From Tubiluchus corallicola (taxonomy: Eukaryota > Priapulida > Priapulimorpha > Priapulimorphida > Tubiluchidae): a stretch of 64,000 bases of DNA. Of this stretch, positions 25,033-36,500 are shown in pieces. Positions within the stretch are counted from its first letter, which is position 1. Each line of letters opens with the position of its first letter. Made by a program: the position numbers and the translations under genes. The notes under the pieces are model-generated. The model saw only the letters and a program-made list of their open reading frames with translations. It made no database searches and was not told the origin of the DNA. The stretch spans positions 310,001 through 374,000 of the forward strand of contig JAQGDQ010000043.1 of the NCBI GenBank assembly GCA_030141605.1. The letters are read 5' to 3'.

Positions 25033-28000
25033 ACATATAATTTATTTCGTACAGAGGTAGTATATTTCATACAAAGACAATGCAATAAAAAGACACTCTG
25101 ATTCAATAGAGTTAGCAGAGAAACACGAAGAGGTGCAATAAATTAGATACATAACAACGGATGAAACTAGATACAAGTGTGAAAAGTATGTAGACAAAAA
25201 CAGTTAAAATTAGCATCCGATAATAGAGAAATCGTAATGCAAGACATTTGCGCACTTGCAATCCGAATAAAATTCAAAAAAAGTTATGTTACAGCTACAT
25301 GTGACAATAAATTATTATTTGACTAATGCTGCCAGGACTGAAACATATATTGCATCTCACAGCTATACCTCGCCCTCCATAATAATGATTTTATTATCTA
25401 CCATTCATGGTGCTTGGGAGTACAAACGTAACATAACTAATGTTTTATGACCTGGAACTTGTTTGCTTCTCAGCCTTCTAGTGGGTGTGACTAATGGGAA
25501 GCTCTTACACCCCCACTAATAGGTATGTACATGTTAGAAGCCATTGAAAACCCTGTGATAAGTAATTCTTTGTAAGTTTTTTATCCTTTTTGTCAAAAGG
25601 AAAAACATTCAGAAAGTTTCCTACTCCAAAATCCAAGTTAAGTGGTTTGCTAACTGCTTTGCATTATTACAAACGCCACATTAGTCATGTGAGCATATCT
25701 GTGAATGGTGGCAGGTCCAATGTAAGTACGAAATTACTGAAGAGGCGTTGTCACTGTTTGAAGGCAAGTGTAAAATGCTTAAGCAGTAAAGCTATTAAAC
25801 TGAAATTTTGGAAGTGAAGTAGGTTAGTTGCAGTCCCTGCTGGAATTTTTTTTCTAAAAACACAAAGGTTTTTAAATACGCTTTTGTTTATCCGTTTAAT
25901 AAACCGATCTTTACACATTACTGCGCACTATTAACTGCTTAGGGAAGACAAGTTTCAAGTTTATATTGTTACATTGAAGAATCTACATATTAGTGAGTAC
26001 CTACTGCGTGCGTGTTTTCTTAACCAAATAGCCGATTGCTTAGTGTTGATGGTGATAAGTAATGGTGAGCCTGATCAGTGCATGTATGGGAGCTTGTTTC
26101 TTCTGCTATAGTACCCGTAATCTTTTTGAGGGTGCGCATACATTCAATCGTGGCTCAGACACTTATGCTTGAACAATGCTCCCTTTAGAAGATTGTTTTA
26201 GAGGTAGATTCCGATCCCTCCACAACCATTACATTGAGTAGGTTGTTCATTCGAAGCTAGAATCCAACTGTTTAAAAACACATGGATTTCTTATAAGCGT
26301 GAGATCAACGTTTTGCTGCATTCTCTGTAATTATTTAAAAAAAACAAATTTCTGTAACGCGAACTTATAACGTGCTTATTCGTTGAAGAAAAAGCATTTA
26401 AAAAGCCCAGAAATTCATTGTGTGGAATATTCAGTGGAACAAACCGTTGTAGTTTCATTCAATTCATTTAAGGGTGGTACGCTTCTTTCGCGGAGCGTAA
26501 GTGCTACACGTGTTCAGACAGCATTACATTTGAATACAAAGCAATTTGCATGTGGCAAACAAATTGAAACTACAGAGCAGTTGTTTGCAGTGTTTTCCTC
26601 CATGCAATCGATTTAATATAATTTGCTTATAAAACCTTCAATAACAAAGGTGTTGCTATTAAACAGACGTTTAACAATGTACATCTATCGTCATCCATAT
26701 ATTTTGTGCTCCTTCTTTTATACGATACGATCTTTGCCGCTGTATAATACAGCATCCGGTTTAAGAAAAAACTATTTATTAGCCCTAAATGAAGCCCTAA
26801 ACAACAGCACACTGACGCAGGGAGAGTATTGGTGGAGTTTGTTGTTGTTTAGAAGTACGAGTTCCACTGCGAGAATGCATCTTACTGTCAACAAGGTTTA
26901 ATAAGGGCTACCAACCGTTTCTTGGCTTCATTCCGGAGAAGCGGTGAACTACAGCGTAAATTGTTTTAGTAGGCCAGTTTAAGAAGGATGGTTTCATGTT
27001 GTGCAATTCAATTAGAAAATTGTTCTGCAAGTTTGAGCAAGACAGTATGTTTTTTACAAAAGTGAATTGGAATATTACTCTATGCAGCGCACAAAGTGAA
27101 TTGTGTAAGTTTATTACCGACTTTACATAAAATTGAGCCTTGATGCGAAGTATGCCACCGTAGTTTTCAAATGTATACTTGTATAAGATAGTTCACAATT
27201 GCGTAATATGGTCGAATGCGAACTCGGCACATTTCAACATTCGTCTCAAGTCAGTAACCGTTGTCATTGTCGTTTTGTTATTGTATACATTTTTGCCTTG
27301 GAAAACAGTAGTCTACCAAACTATTCAGTTTTGTGTTATTCCAGAATATTAGAGTAAAGTGATAGTCAAATTTCTCATTGTGTGCCTGGATGACTTTGTC
27401 GGTTACTTCTTCTGGCTGGTGTTACCTGAGGGCACTACATTAAATAAAGGTTGTAAATATAGTTTGAGGACCTCATTTTGATGTACATGACCTTTTGGGC
27501 GATTCTAATTGAAAATGTTAATGGTACACGTAGTCTAGTACACGTTTGTGCACTACTAAAAAACTTTTTGTTATAAACAATTACAAGCGTTTATTTTCAA
27601 TGCAAGTAGAAAGTAAAAACCAGTTTTACTTTCACGATGCGGATGTGTAGAGAACACATGTTCAGGATAGACACCTAGATGTAGATACGGATATATCCGT
27701 AGATACATAAAATCTGTAGATGTGGATACGTGTATAGATGTGAAATTTCACATTGACAGTAACCATGACTAAAAGTCCGATATTTTGTCTAATATCCTAT
27801 GACCACTTCATGCAGTATTGGTACAACGACTCTTTGTGTTTATTTAGGGTGTGCTAGTCTTAGCAATTACATCCGTAGGTTTATACAGAACAGAGCAGGT
27901 CTAGCAGATCATCTGGCTTCGGTTCAAGATGAGGAACACGTTTTACTATAATAGTTTATTTCACATTCGTGGCGATTTCTTCATCCTCTTGTAAACACCG

Positions 28001-28507
28001 ATTGCAGATTATTTATAGTGACCCTTAATGAATGAATAATGTAAGACAGCTGATATGTGGGAATTCCAATAAGGAACTGTAGCTGCTTCCTCATAAAGAA
28101 GAATAGCTGCTGTTAAATAATTTAAATAATTTTTGAAGACAAAATTCTTTGCAAGGAGTTAAGCATGTGCCTTCTTTGAACGTTAGAGGGATTCATTATT
28201 AATATTGAGGTAGTTCTGAAGATCACAGAAGTTTACTGCTTTATTCTTATACTGCTTCAAAAGTTTAGTTGGTCATTGCTTTAAAGTCGCAACACTTCAT
28301 TACTCCATGCATTACTGTTACAAATTTGTAAAGCATTATTTCGTTTTGTTCACAGTTTTCTGGATTTAATTGCTATATTGCGATATTTTTGCTATATTTA
28401 ATTGCTAAGATTGTTATGGTTTATCGTTCCAGCGGTGAGTCCCTTTGTGGTTCAGATTTTCATTGTGTGATTGCACAAATTTGTAGAATTTTGTTAATTA
28501 TCAATTA

Positions 28508-28910
28508 CTAGGTTTCATTATTTCAAATTTCTATAGGTTCAAGGTTTTGTTATACACTATTTCATTGTTTCAGACATTTATGGTTCTGCAATTCATGATG
28601 TTGTTGTAAACAATTTCATTGCTTCACGCTTTTTCCTGAACGTCCGTCAGATTTTTTCCAACTGAGAATATTCGATCGAATTGAAATTTAGTAGCTAGGT
28701 TCAAAATAAAAAATTGTGGCATAGCATTCGTTAGTTAGTTAATTAGAGCTGTTTTTATGACATTAACCCGATATGTATTCTTGCAAACTTTTATGCTCAT
28801 TTCTCTTTTTCTTTTTCTTTTTTATATAGTTTTAGATTTATGGGTCTTTGCTACTGGGCTTTTTCATTGTTTCAAATTCATGTGGTTCTGTACTTCATCG
28901 TTCCATACTT
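28508..28910. repeat. Degenerate repeats of a TTTCATTGTTTCA phrase
   Basis: TTTCATTRTTTCARA followed by a GGTTC/GGTTCTG phrase recurs at about 28512, 28558, 28612 (truncated) and 28857, the first three roughly 50 bases apart. Divergence is high, so the array is a tentative call. Confidence 0.35.
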
Positions 28911-29569
28911 CATATGCCATGGCAGAATCGTAATGTTTTTCATCCATTTATTTATTTATTTATTAATATTTATTATTCTTATTTATTCTCCGCAACAACA
29001 TAACACGTAAGGCTTGCAAGCCAGGGTCACCAAACTCACAGGGTTGCTAGCCCTGTGCGGGGACGAACAACAGTACGGTGGCTACTGATCATTGGTCAAG
29101 GGGGAAGGGCAATGGGCGTATGCCACTTTTTCCTTTAGGTCGCATCTCTTGCTAGGCCTTTTGGTTTCTTGCAATTTTTTTTCGCACTTATTTGGGTACT
29201 GTAGGGTAGATGTGCACCTGCAGTTTTAAAAATTTCTGATAAGCTTTAATTGCCCGAGGGAGAGGCCGAAATGCAAAATTTGGGGACCTCCAATTTGGTG
29301 ACCTTTTACATGCTGAGGACTAGGGACACAAAACTCACAGGGTATACTCTCTGGGCAAAGTTATTTACGTATACATGTGCCCCGAGTTACCGGGTTAAAG
29401 GTCACGGAGCGGGTGGGTCTTCATTTATTTTTCTGTAGGATCCATCTGCTTCTATAGTTTTTGAGCTAGCGCCACAACGTTTGGTATATTGGTAGGTGGT
29501 GTCGCACCCTTGCACATCACAAAATATGGAACATGCGCGTAGAGGAAAATTTTCCGCTAGGGGGCAAAA

Positions 29570-29845
29570 ACTGAAAAGTGGGGGTAGGGAACAGAAGTGC
29601 ACTCAGTGTTGAGCAATGGTACCTTGTTGCATGTCAAATGAAAGGTCTCGGTGAGGCGGATGGAATGACATGGGTTACAATGAGAATAGTTAACCCGCAA
29701 CCCTGCTAGGGAAAAATAGGGGTCGAGGAAACAAATGTCTTCCAGTCTCGACCGAAAGTAGCTTGTAGTGTATCGAATGAAAGGTCTCAATGAGACAAAT
29801 TGAATGGTATAAGTTGCACCTAGATTGGTTGATCTCTGACCCCAG
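29570..29845. repeat. Two diverged tandem units of about 135 bp
   Basis: The unit near 29575-29705 and the unit near 29710-29845 align through GGGGTAGGGAACAGAAGTG versus GGGGTCGAGGAAACAAATG, and through TCAAATGAAAGGTCTC versus TCGAATGAAAGGTCTC. The second unit ends at an (AACTA)n run. Probably part of a mobile element that I cannot name. Confidence 0.55.
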
Positions 29846-31562
29846 TAACTAAACTAAACTAAACAACATGACCGTCACAACTAATGTCTAATCAGCAGAT
29901 AAACTGATTGCTCTTTTTCATAAACACAAATTTGTAGAGCAGCAGCTATTTTAACACGAAATTAACACTTCAAGTAGCCAAAAATGACTTTTCAATTCAA
30001 ACAGAATGTAGAGACGAAGTTTCAAAGCACTACAAAACACAGAAACGTAAATATAATAAAGAAACTAAGCCAATTAGCCTTGCTTTACAATAAATGAGCA
30101 ACAAAAATAGTAAGTCTCTTTTGCCTTTAAACATGCGAACATCAAGCCTGCGATCTATTTTTCTATATTAATTGATCATGTGCTCGTCTGCAAGATTTAT
30201 TAAGGTTTTGTATTTTTCCGTTTGTCAGGAAATGCAACCAATTTGACTGTTCCATTCATAGACGACCCTCATGAATGCCCGAGTCAGATAAGTCCCAGTG
30301 GTATCTTTTAACCTTGATTATAACCAGAAAAATAGCGTAAAATTAGCTAATATTACATTGATATATAATATAAGTTTTGACCACATTTGAATTAATTTTG
30401 ACTATGAAGATCTCATTGAGGTTTATAAAAACTGGCCAGAAAAGAAAACATTTTGTTTTGTCTTTATTTAAAGTTAATCAAATAGTTGTTTTTTTCTAAC
30501 TTGCAAATCCATTGAACTAAACTAAACTGCGAATTTTCTTGATTGCAAAATGGTTTAACCAGCACCTCATAGACGTAAGTGTTGTGCATTTCTTCCTATA
30601 AACGAAACTAGGCTATATATTTCCACTAATTCACTCGCAATTTCAATTTACAATAATAAAATCTAGAACAAGGTCTATATTTCTCCCGCTAACTAATGAA
30701 AAGTTGAGCATTTTTCATAACAGTGTTAGACGGAGCTGTAGCTAAATGTCGCGAACGTACTTGCTGCAGGGGTGTGTGAAATAACTTGCACGCTGATTGG
30801 GCAGTCAACGAAAATGATTGACATTATGTTAGGCGTCAATTGTTTAACCGGCATTTCTTTAATGTACAAAGTAGTAACACAAGACATTAGAAAGCAAATT
30901 AGGGAGCTCTTAACAAGTTACTGTGCTATTGCTGTTGGGATGTTTAGTTCTCATGCAATATACTGTGGAGAACTGGTTTAAGATATGAGGTTACCCGATG
31001 GACTGTTTTCTCTCTTGTTTGCTCGACAGATGTATCTGTGTTAGCAGCACCGTTTCAGAAGCTTTCATACTTAAACACGATGTTGCTCGAAACACCACTA
31101 CAAACCTCCGCCATCACCATAACAGCAACAGTTCATGTTAATTCTACTTAAAATCATTAATCAATAAAGATTTATCAATAAAAATAATTTCTCTAGTTTC
31201 GAGATTCAAAGATTTAGTTTTACTTCACTACTTTTAACTGCATGACCCCGCCCACCACTTATTGGCGCCACCAGCTGTCAGCCTAAAAACTACTTTTTTA
31301 GGCAACAGATTCTCTTTGCAACGTGTGGCCGACGTCTGACTAGTTCTTTATATACTCCTCCCGAGTTGGTTTAAGAATATTTAACGTATAAAAAATGATA
31401 ACTTAAGAAAGCTTCAGGCAGTAAACATTCATGTATCAATGAGTGCTGACAGATGGCTCACAGCAGATGATACGCGCAATTTTGCGTCAGCTTTTTAAGT
31501 GAGCCTTTACCGATGGTTCTTGGAATTCCAGTATTAAGCTTTTGGCATATTTGTGATGAAAA

Positions 31563-31775
31563 AATGAGATAGAGCGTGGGGCAGGGAGAGAGACTGACAG
31601 TGGGACAGAAGAGGGAAAAGTGAATGCATGAGAAAGAGAGAGACAGAGAGAGAGAGAGAGAGAACGAGAAAGAAAGAGGGGGAGACTGAGTGGCAAGAAG
31701 TAAAGAAAAAAAGAGGGAAAGAAAAAAAGAAACACAGAAAGAGAGAGAGAAAACAGAAATGCAGAAGAGAGAGAA
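31563..31775. repeat. GA-rich purine tract
   Basis: Long runs of GAGA and AAAGA on the plus strand (CT on the minus). The Arg/Glu/Lys-rich plus frame and the Leu/Ser/Phe-rich minus frame are artefacts of this composition. Confidence 0.9.
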
Positions 31776-31779
31776 AAAC

Positions 31780-33560
31780 TAGAGCAAAGAGGAACAGAGT
31801 CTTGCCCACTCTAAGAATACAGGATACCAGCCTGATTTCCACTGGTGTTAATCGGCTGAATAGTAATGCACTTGGGCGTGCCTCAAGATCTGCCTTGTTT
31901 GTTATGTTACAACCCTGCGGCAGACTTGAATACACCATAGACTTAGGTCTGGTCTGGTTCAAATAAGTATCACATGTCAAAATAAAGTTTAAAATCGAAT
32001 TTAAAAGCACTAGAAGCTTGTAAAAAAGAGACATGATGCCAAAGCAAGTTTGCTGGGTTGTGTCAAACTCAAAAACTGAGTTTTTCGGATGAAATCCTTC
32101 TAAACTTTTTTTGTAAAAAAAATCGCGAGGTAACAGCACTAATGCATTTAAGTAAGACGCGTTTATCATTGAACTCGAACATTTTCTTATCATGTCATTA
32201 TACAACACAGTTGTTGTGATAGTGACAAAGTTGATGATGGCAAGGACGATGTCGAGGATGACGACACAGCACTGATAATAGTGCTGCTGATGTAACGTCA
32301 GCGATCTTTTTGCTGTTGTTACTGTCTGAGATGATAGCGATGATGAAGACGATAGTGATCCAAAATCAGTGATTCAAAGCAGTGCAGTAGATATGCATTA
32401 TTATGCTGTCCTGCCTTTACGATTTTTAAAGTGCAAACCAACACTGGAACAACATTATTGCATTTCAATATACACTTAGAAACACTGAAATTACCACATA
32501 ATAGACGCGCATAAAATACCTTACTTAAAAATGGAAAAGAAATTCAGATTTAATGCCAAGCGATCCTCGGTGCTGACATATCTGAAAAAAATGACGTAAA
32601 CTGGTGGACAGTATGAAAACTCGCATAACAAAGTTTCTGCAGTTCACTCAAGTTCACTGTTCTAGCTTACTAAATCTTTATGCTTAACTGTGTATATCTA
32701 AAAATTACTCATCTAGCCAGTTCACTCAGAAACTCCGCTGTTCCAGCTTACTAAACCTTCATGTTCAACTGTGTTTATCTAAAAATTAATCGTCACCACC
32801 TTCAAACATCTTCAAACACCATTTTGCAAGCAGCTATTAGTGCTTACACAGCTGTGACCATAAGATTGTGCCTCAAAGTGAGTAAGTACGACTACATAAT
32901 ATAATTACAGATCAGCATAAAATTTTGCGAGACTGTAAGCGTACAGAAGGTGCCGGGCAGTTCAACTAGTTTATAGAGTTCACTTTTAACTTTTTAAAAT
33001 AATTATTCTGTTACTTCGTTCGCGTTAGCTAGCCGAGCTGAAGATTCCTATATTATTGCCAGTAATTAGTTTTCGTTACATAGTGCGCATTGGGGTCACC
33101 ATAAAGTAAAAAATAGTATTAGTAATCTCTCGTTTAACTTTTTGGATTGTATCGTTGATAATAGTGACTGTAGGTACAAAAGAAGTTCGACCAGGCACCT
33201 TTATATAAGTGTTTATGTTTACGTTTCGCTCAAGCACCCTTATGTCACTCATACCAAGATAGGTGTTTATATTGTAGGTTAACCGGGTGCCGCCATTTTC
33301 GTTCAAAATAACGAAGTGATCGCGACTTTAAATTGATTTTATAAATTACGCAAGGATTTGTCAAATTTTGTTGCTGTAACTTTCAAACACTTTTCTCAAA
33401 TAAGTTCAACTTTCCGAGTAAATTGACTTTTGCTTTAAACTGGCACGAAGCACTACTTACCAGTCACACACACAAAAGTTGCAGCTCACAGCTTTGTGAA
33501 AGATTAACATTCAAGTGGTCAAGAAATAAGATCAAGCGATAAGAAAAACTAAAAAATTGT
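31780..33560. other. Upstream flank of the giant C1q gene
   Basis: No exon was recognised and no convincing TATA box precedes the gene. It contains the duplication at 32640-32797 and a minus-strand open frame at about 33076-33330 whose peptide (including GRTSFVPTVTIINDTIQKVK) is not low-complexity but is not one I recognise. Confidence 0.45.
32640..32797. repeat. Imperfect 78-bp tandem duplication
   Basis: Copy 1 (32640-32717) and copy 2 (from 32718) both run CAGTTCACTCA, then CTTACTAAA, then AACTGTGT and ATCTAAAAATTA, with scattered substitutions. No coding frame is shared. Confidence 0.8.
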
Positions 33561-33596
33561 TGTTTTTTAGGAGAGCGACATTTTGATGAAAGGCAA

Positions 33597-36500
33597 ATGG
33601 AGAAAGCAGTCGTGATAATTACTCTGGTATACTGGATCCAATCAGAAACTTTGGGTCAACAACTGTTTGGACTTCCATTCGAAGATAATTACGACTATGA
33701 CAGTGACTACAAAGGTTCAATTGGAGAAACAGATGGACCGTCACTGCTAGACGGGTCGTCACCATGTTCTTGCATAAGCGTTATACAAAATCAGACGGAG
33801 CAGATAGAAGAGATGCTAAAGTCACTCTTTGTAGATATTACAACAAAAATTGACGCACTGCAGGAGTCAATCAGCGATAATAAATTAGACACACAAGCGC
33901 AAATAGACAACGTAAAAATGGCTTTAGGCACTGTAAGTGACAGCATTTCCGAAGATGTGAAAGCTTTGGACGATAAGCTAGTTCAGTCTAGTGACAGCAC
34001 TACCTCACAGTTAGAAAATGTTTCAAACTCACTTAATGACAAAGTAGCAGACTTACACAAAACTGTTTCAGAAACACAGCAAAATGCTATGACTCAAATA
34101 GATGATGTCAAAAGTAGCTTAGATACAGTGAAAGTGTTGCAAGGTGAACTTCATGAGAATCAGCGAAATGCATTGCGGCAGTTGGATGACACAAAAAATG
34201 TTGTGGAATCCTTGAAGAATTCTCAGGAGCAATTGGTAGATAATCAACAAAATACCTTATCCAAAGTTGGAGAAGCTAAAGATGTAATAGACTTTGTAAA
34301 GACATCTCAAGATATACTCAATGAAAACCATCAGACTGTTTTAGATCACTTAGAAAAATCTGACAGTACCATAAGTTCAATGGCAGAATCACAAAACGAA
34401 CTAGCTGAAAATCAAAAACATGTTTTTGATCAATTAGAAACAGCTAAGACTGCTTTGGGATCAGTTAAGAGTCTTCAAGAGAGGTCAACATTAATGCAGC
34501 AGAGCATGCTGACAAAAAGTGATGAAGCAAAGGATATTTTAGATGAACTGAAGCTTGGTCAGACTGAACTTAGTGAAAATCAGCATAGTGCATTAAAGCA
34601 GGTTAACGAATCAAAGAAATTTCAGGACAAGATATATGGCCAGCAGGAGAAGTTACAGGAAGAACTGGAAACTGTAATAGGACAAAATAAGGAAGTAAAG
34701 AATACGTTGGACTCTATAAAACCTTCGCAAGATTCATTAGCAAAAACTCAGCAGCAACTTTTATCAGAACTTGGCGAAACAAGCAAAGCTCTGGACACTG
34801 CACAACTGACCATTAACATTATTAGTGATAAGCAAGACAATGTAGTAGCAAAACTTGGTGATGCAAATGATGCCTTGGAGTCCATCAAAACATCTCAGGA
34901 AGACCTTGCAGTCCACCAAGAATCTGCTTTAACAGAACTTATAAATACAAAAGAAACATTAGATTCCTTAAAAAATGCACAAACAGAACTAGCACGGAAT
35001 CAAGTAACTATTTTAGGCGAGCTGGGACACTCTAAAGCATCACTTGAATCTGTCGGCAGTTCTCAGAAGAAGCTTACAGAAACACAACAGATTGTTTTAA
35101 TGAGAGTTGGAGACGCAAAAGATATTTTGGATGACTTGACACTCAGTCAAACTGGGCTCAGCGAGAATCAGCAAAACACACTAAATCAAGTAACTGAATC
35201 AGTCGGCTTGCTAAACAAGATAGATGGCGGCCAGAATAAATTATTAGAAAACCAAGAAACTGTAATGGGCCAGACCAAGAAATCAAACGTTTTACTGGCT
35301 TCAATGAAACTTTTACAAGAAACATTAGCAGAAACTCAACAAGAGACTTTAGTGCAAACTAATGAAGCAAATAATGCTTTAGATGCCGTAAAACTTTCCA
35401 TTGACGATGTAAAACAGAAACAAGATAACGCAATAGCAGAACTTGAAGATGTAGAATCTGCCTTAAACTTAGTCAAGTCAGTTCAAGAACAGTTTACTAA
35501 ACATCAAAAATATGCTTTAACGCAACTAGGAAATACACAAACTGAAATGATGCAAAATCAAAAAGCTACTTTTAATCAATTAGAGGAGGCTAAGGCAGTA
35601 TTTAATTCTGTTGTAGATGGTTATGAAAAGTCTAACGAAATGCAGCAGGAAGTGATGATGAAAGTTGAAAATACAACAGGTATCTTGACTGAACTGGGAA
35701 CAAATCAGCAGAATACGTTAAAGCAGGCCGTGGAGTCAAAAGAGCTTTTGAATAATATTAAAGGTCAGCAGGACAAGTTGCTAGACAATCAGCAAATAGT
35801 TTTACAAGACACTGAAAATTCAAAGGAAATGCTGGATTCGCTAAAAATTTCACAAGACTTGTTGGGTGAAACACAAAAGGAAACATTAAAAAATATTGGC
35901 AAATCTAAAGAAACATTAGATATGTTAACAGTGAAAACTGGCCTAATAGATCAACAGCAAGATAATATAGTAGCAAAACTGGATAGCACCAATCATACAT
36001 TACAGCTGATTGAAGACATTATAAAACAGAATCACGAAATAGCTCAATCTGGAGTAAAAAATATAAAAGACGATGTGGCATCAGTTAAATCTGCACAAGA
36101 GGCACTGAACAACGAATATCGTGACGCCCAATTGGCACTAAAGGAAATTATACGATCAGCCCAGGAAAATGCAGTATCTCAAATTCAAGATAGCAAAAAG
36201 ATATTGAGGGAAGTTGTTGGTCTCCAAAATGAGAACAGCAATACACTGAGTTTACTTGCAGAAAACGTAACTGCTGCTGAAAAAGATATTATTAGCAATC
36301 AACGAAAATCATTGATGGAGATGCAAGAAATGTATGAACACATAGGCAGTGTGTTGGACTTAACAAGAGTTGTTGGAAGTGACGTTGAAAATGTTGGAGT
36401 TACCTTGGAGAGGACAGCATCGAAGTTAGCTAATACACTAAGTGAAATATCTGATACGATGAATTTTTCTGTTTTACTGCTCCAGGACGACATGCTAGGT

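Larger units (their letters stand above)
25035..31560. other. Gene-poor intergenic stretch
   Basis: No protein or RNA gene was recognised. It contains a degenerate TAGAT-type stretch at 27675-27745, loosely repeated TTTCATTGTTTCA phrases at 28508-28910, a more GC-rich repeated block at 28995-29845, (AACTA)n pentanucleotide runs near 29846 and 30515, and a CTCF-like motif at 31264-31277. Confidence 0.45.

Noticed and set aside
25478-25604. Two short hairpins (CTAGTGGGTGTGAC... and TCCTTTTTGTCAAAAGGA)
   Set aside because: Arms are short and imperfect, and no ncRNA family or terminator context fits in this genome type.
31487-32208. Open frames on both strands over the GA-rich tract
   Set aside because: The composition is entirely explained by the purine repeat; the flanking parts show no domain.
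32220-32360. GATGAT/GACGAC-like stretch resembling the Asp-rich gene
   Set aside because: Short, broken by stops and not alignable with the acidic-protein exon; most likely a minor degenerate repeat.
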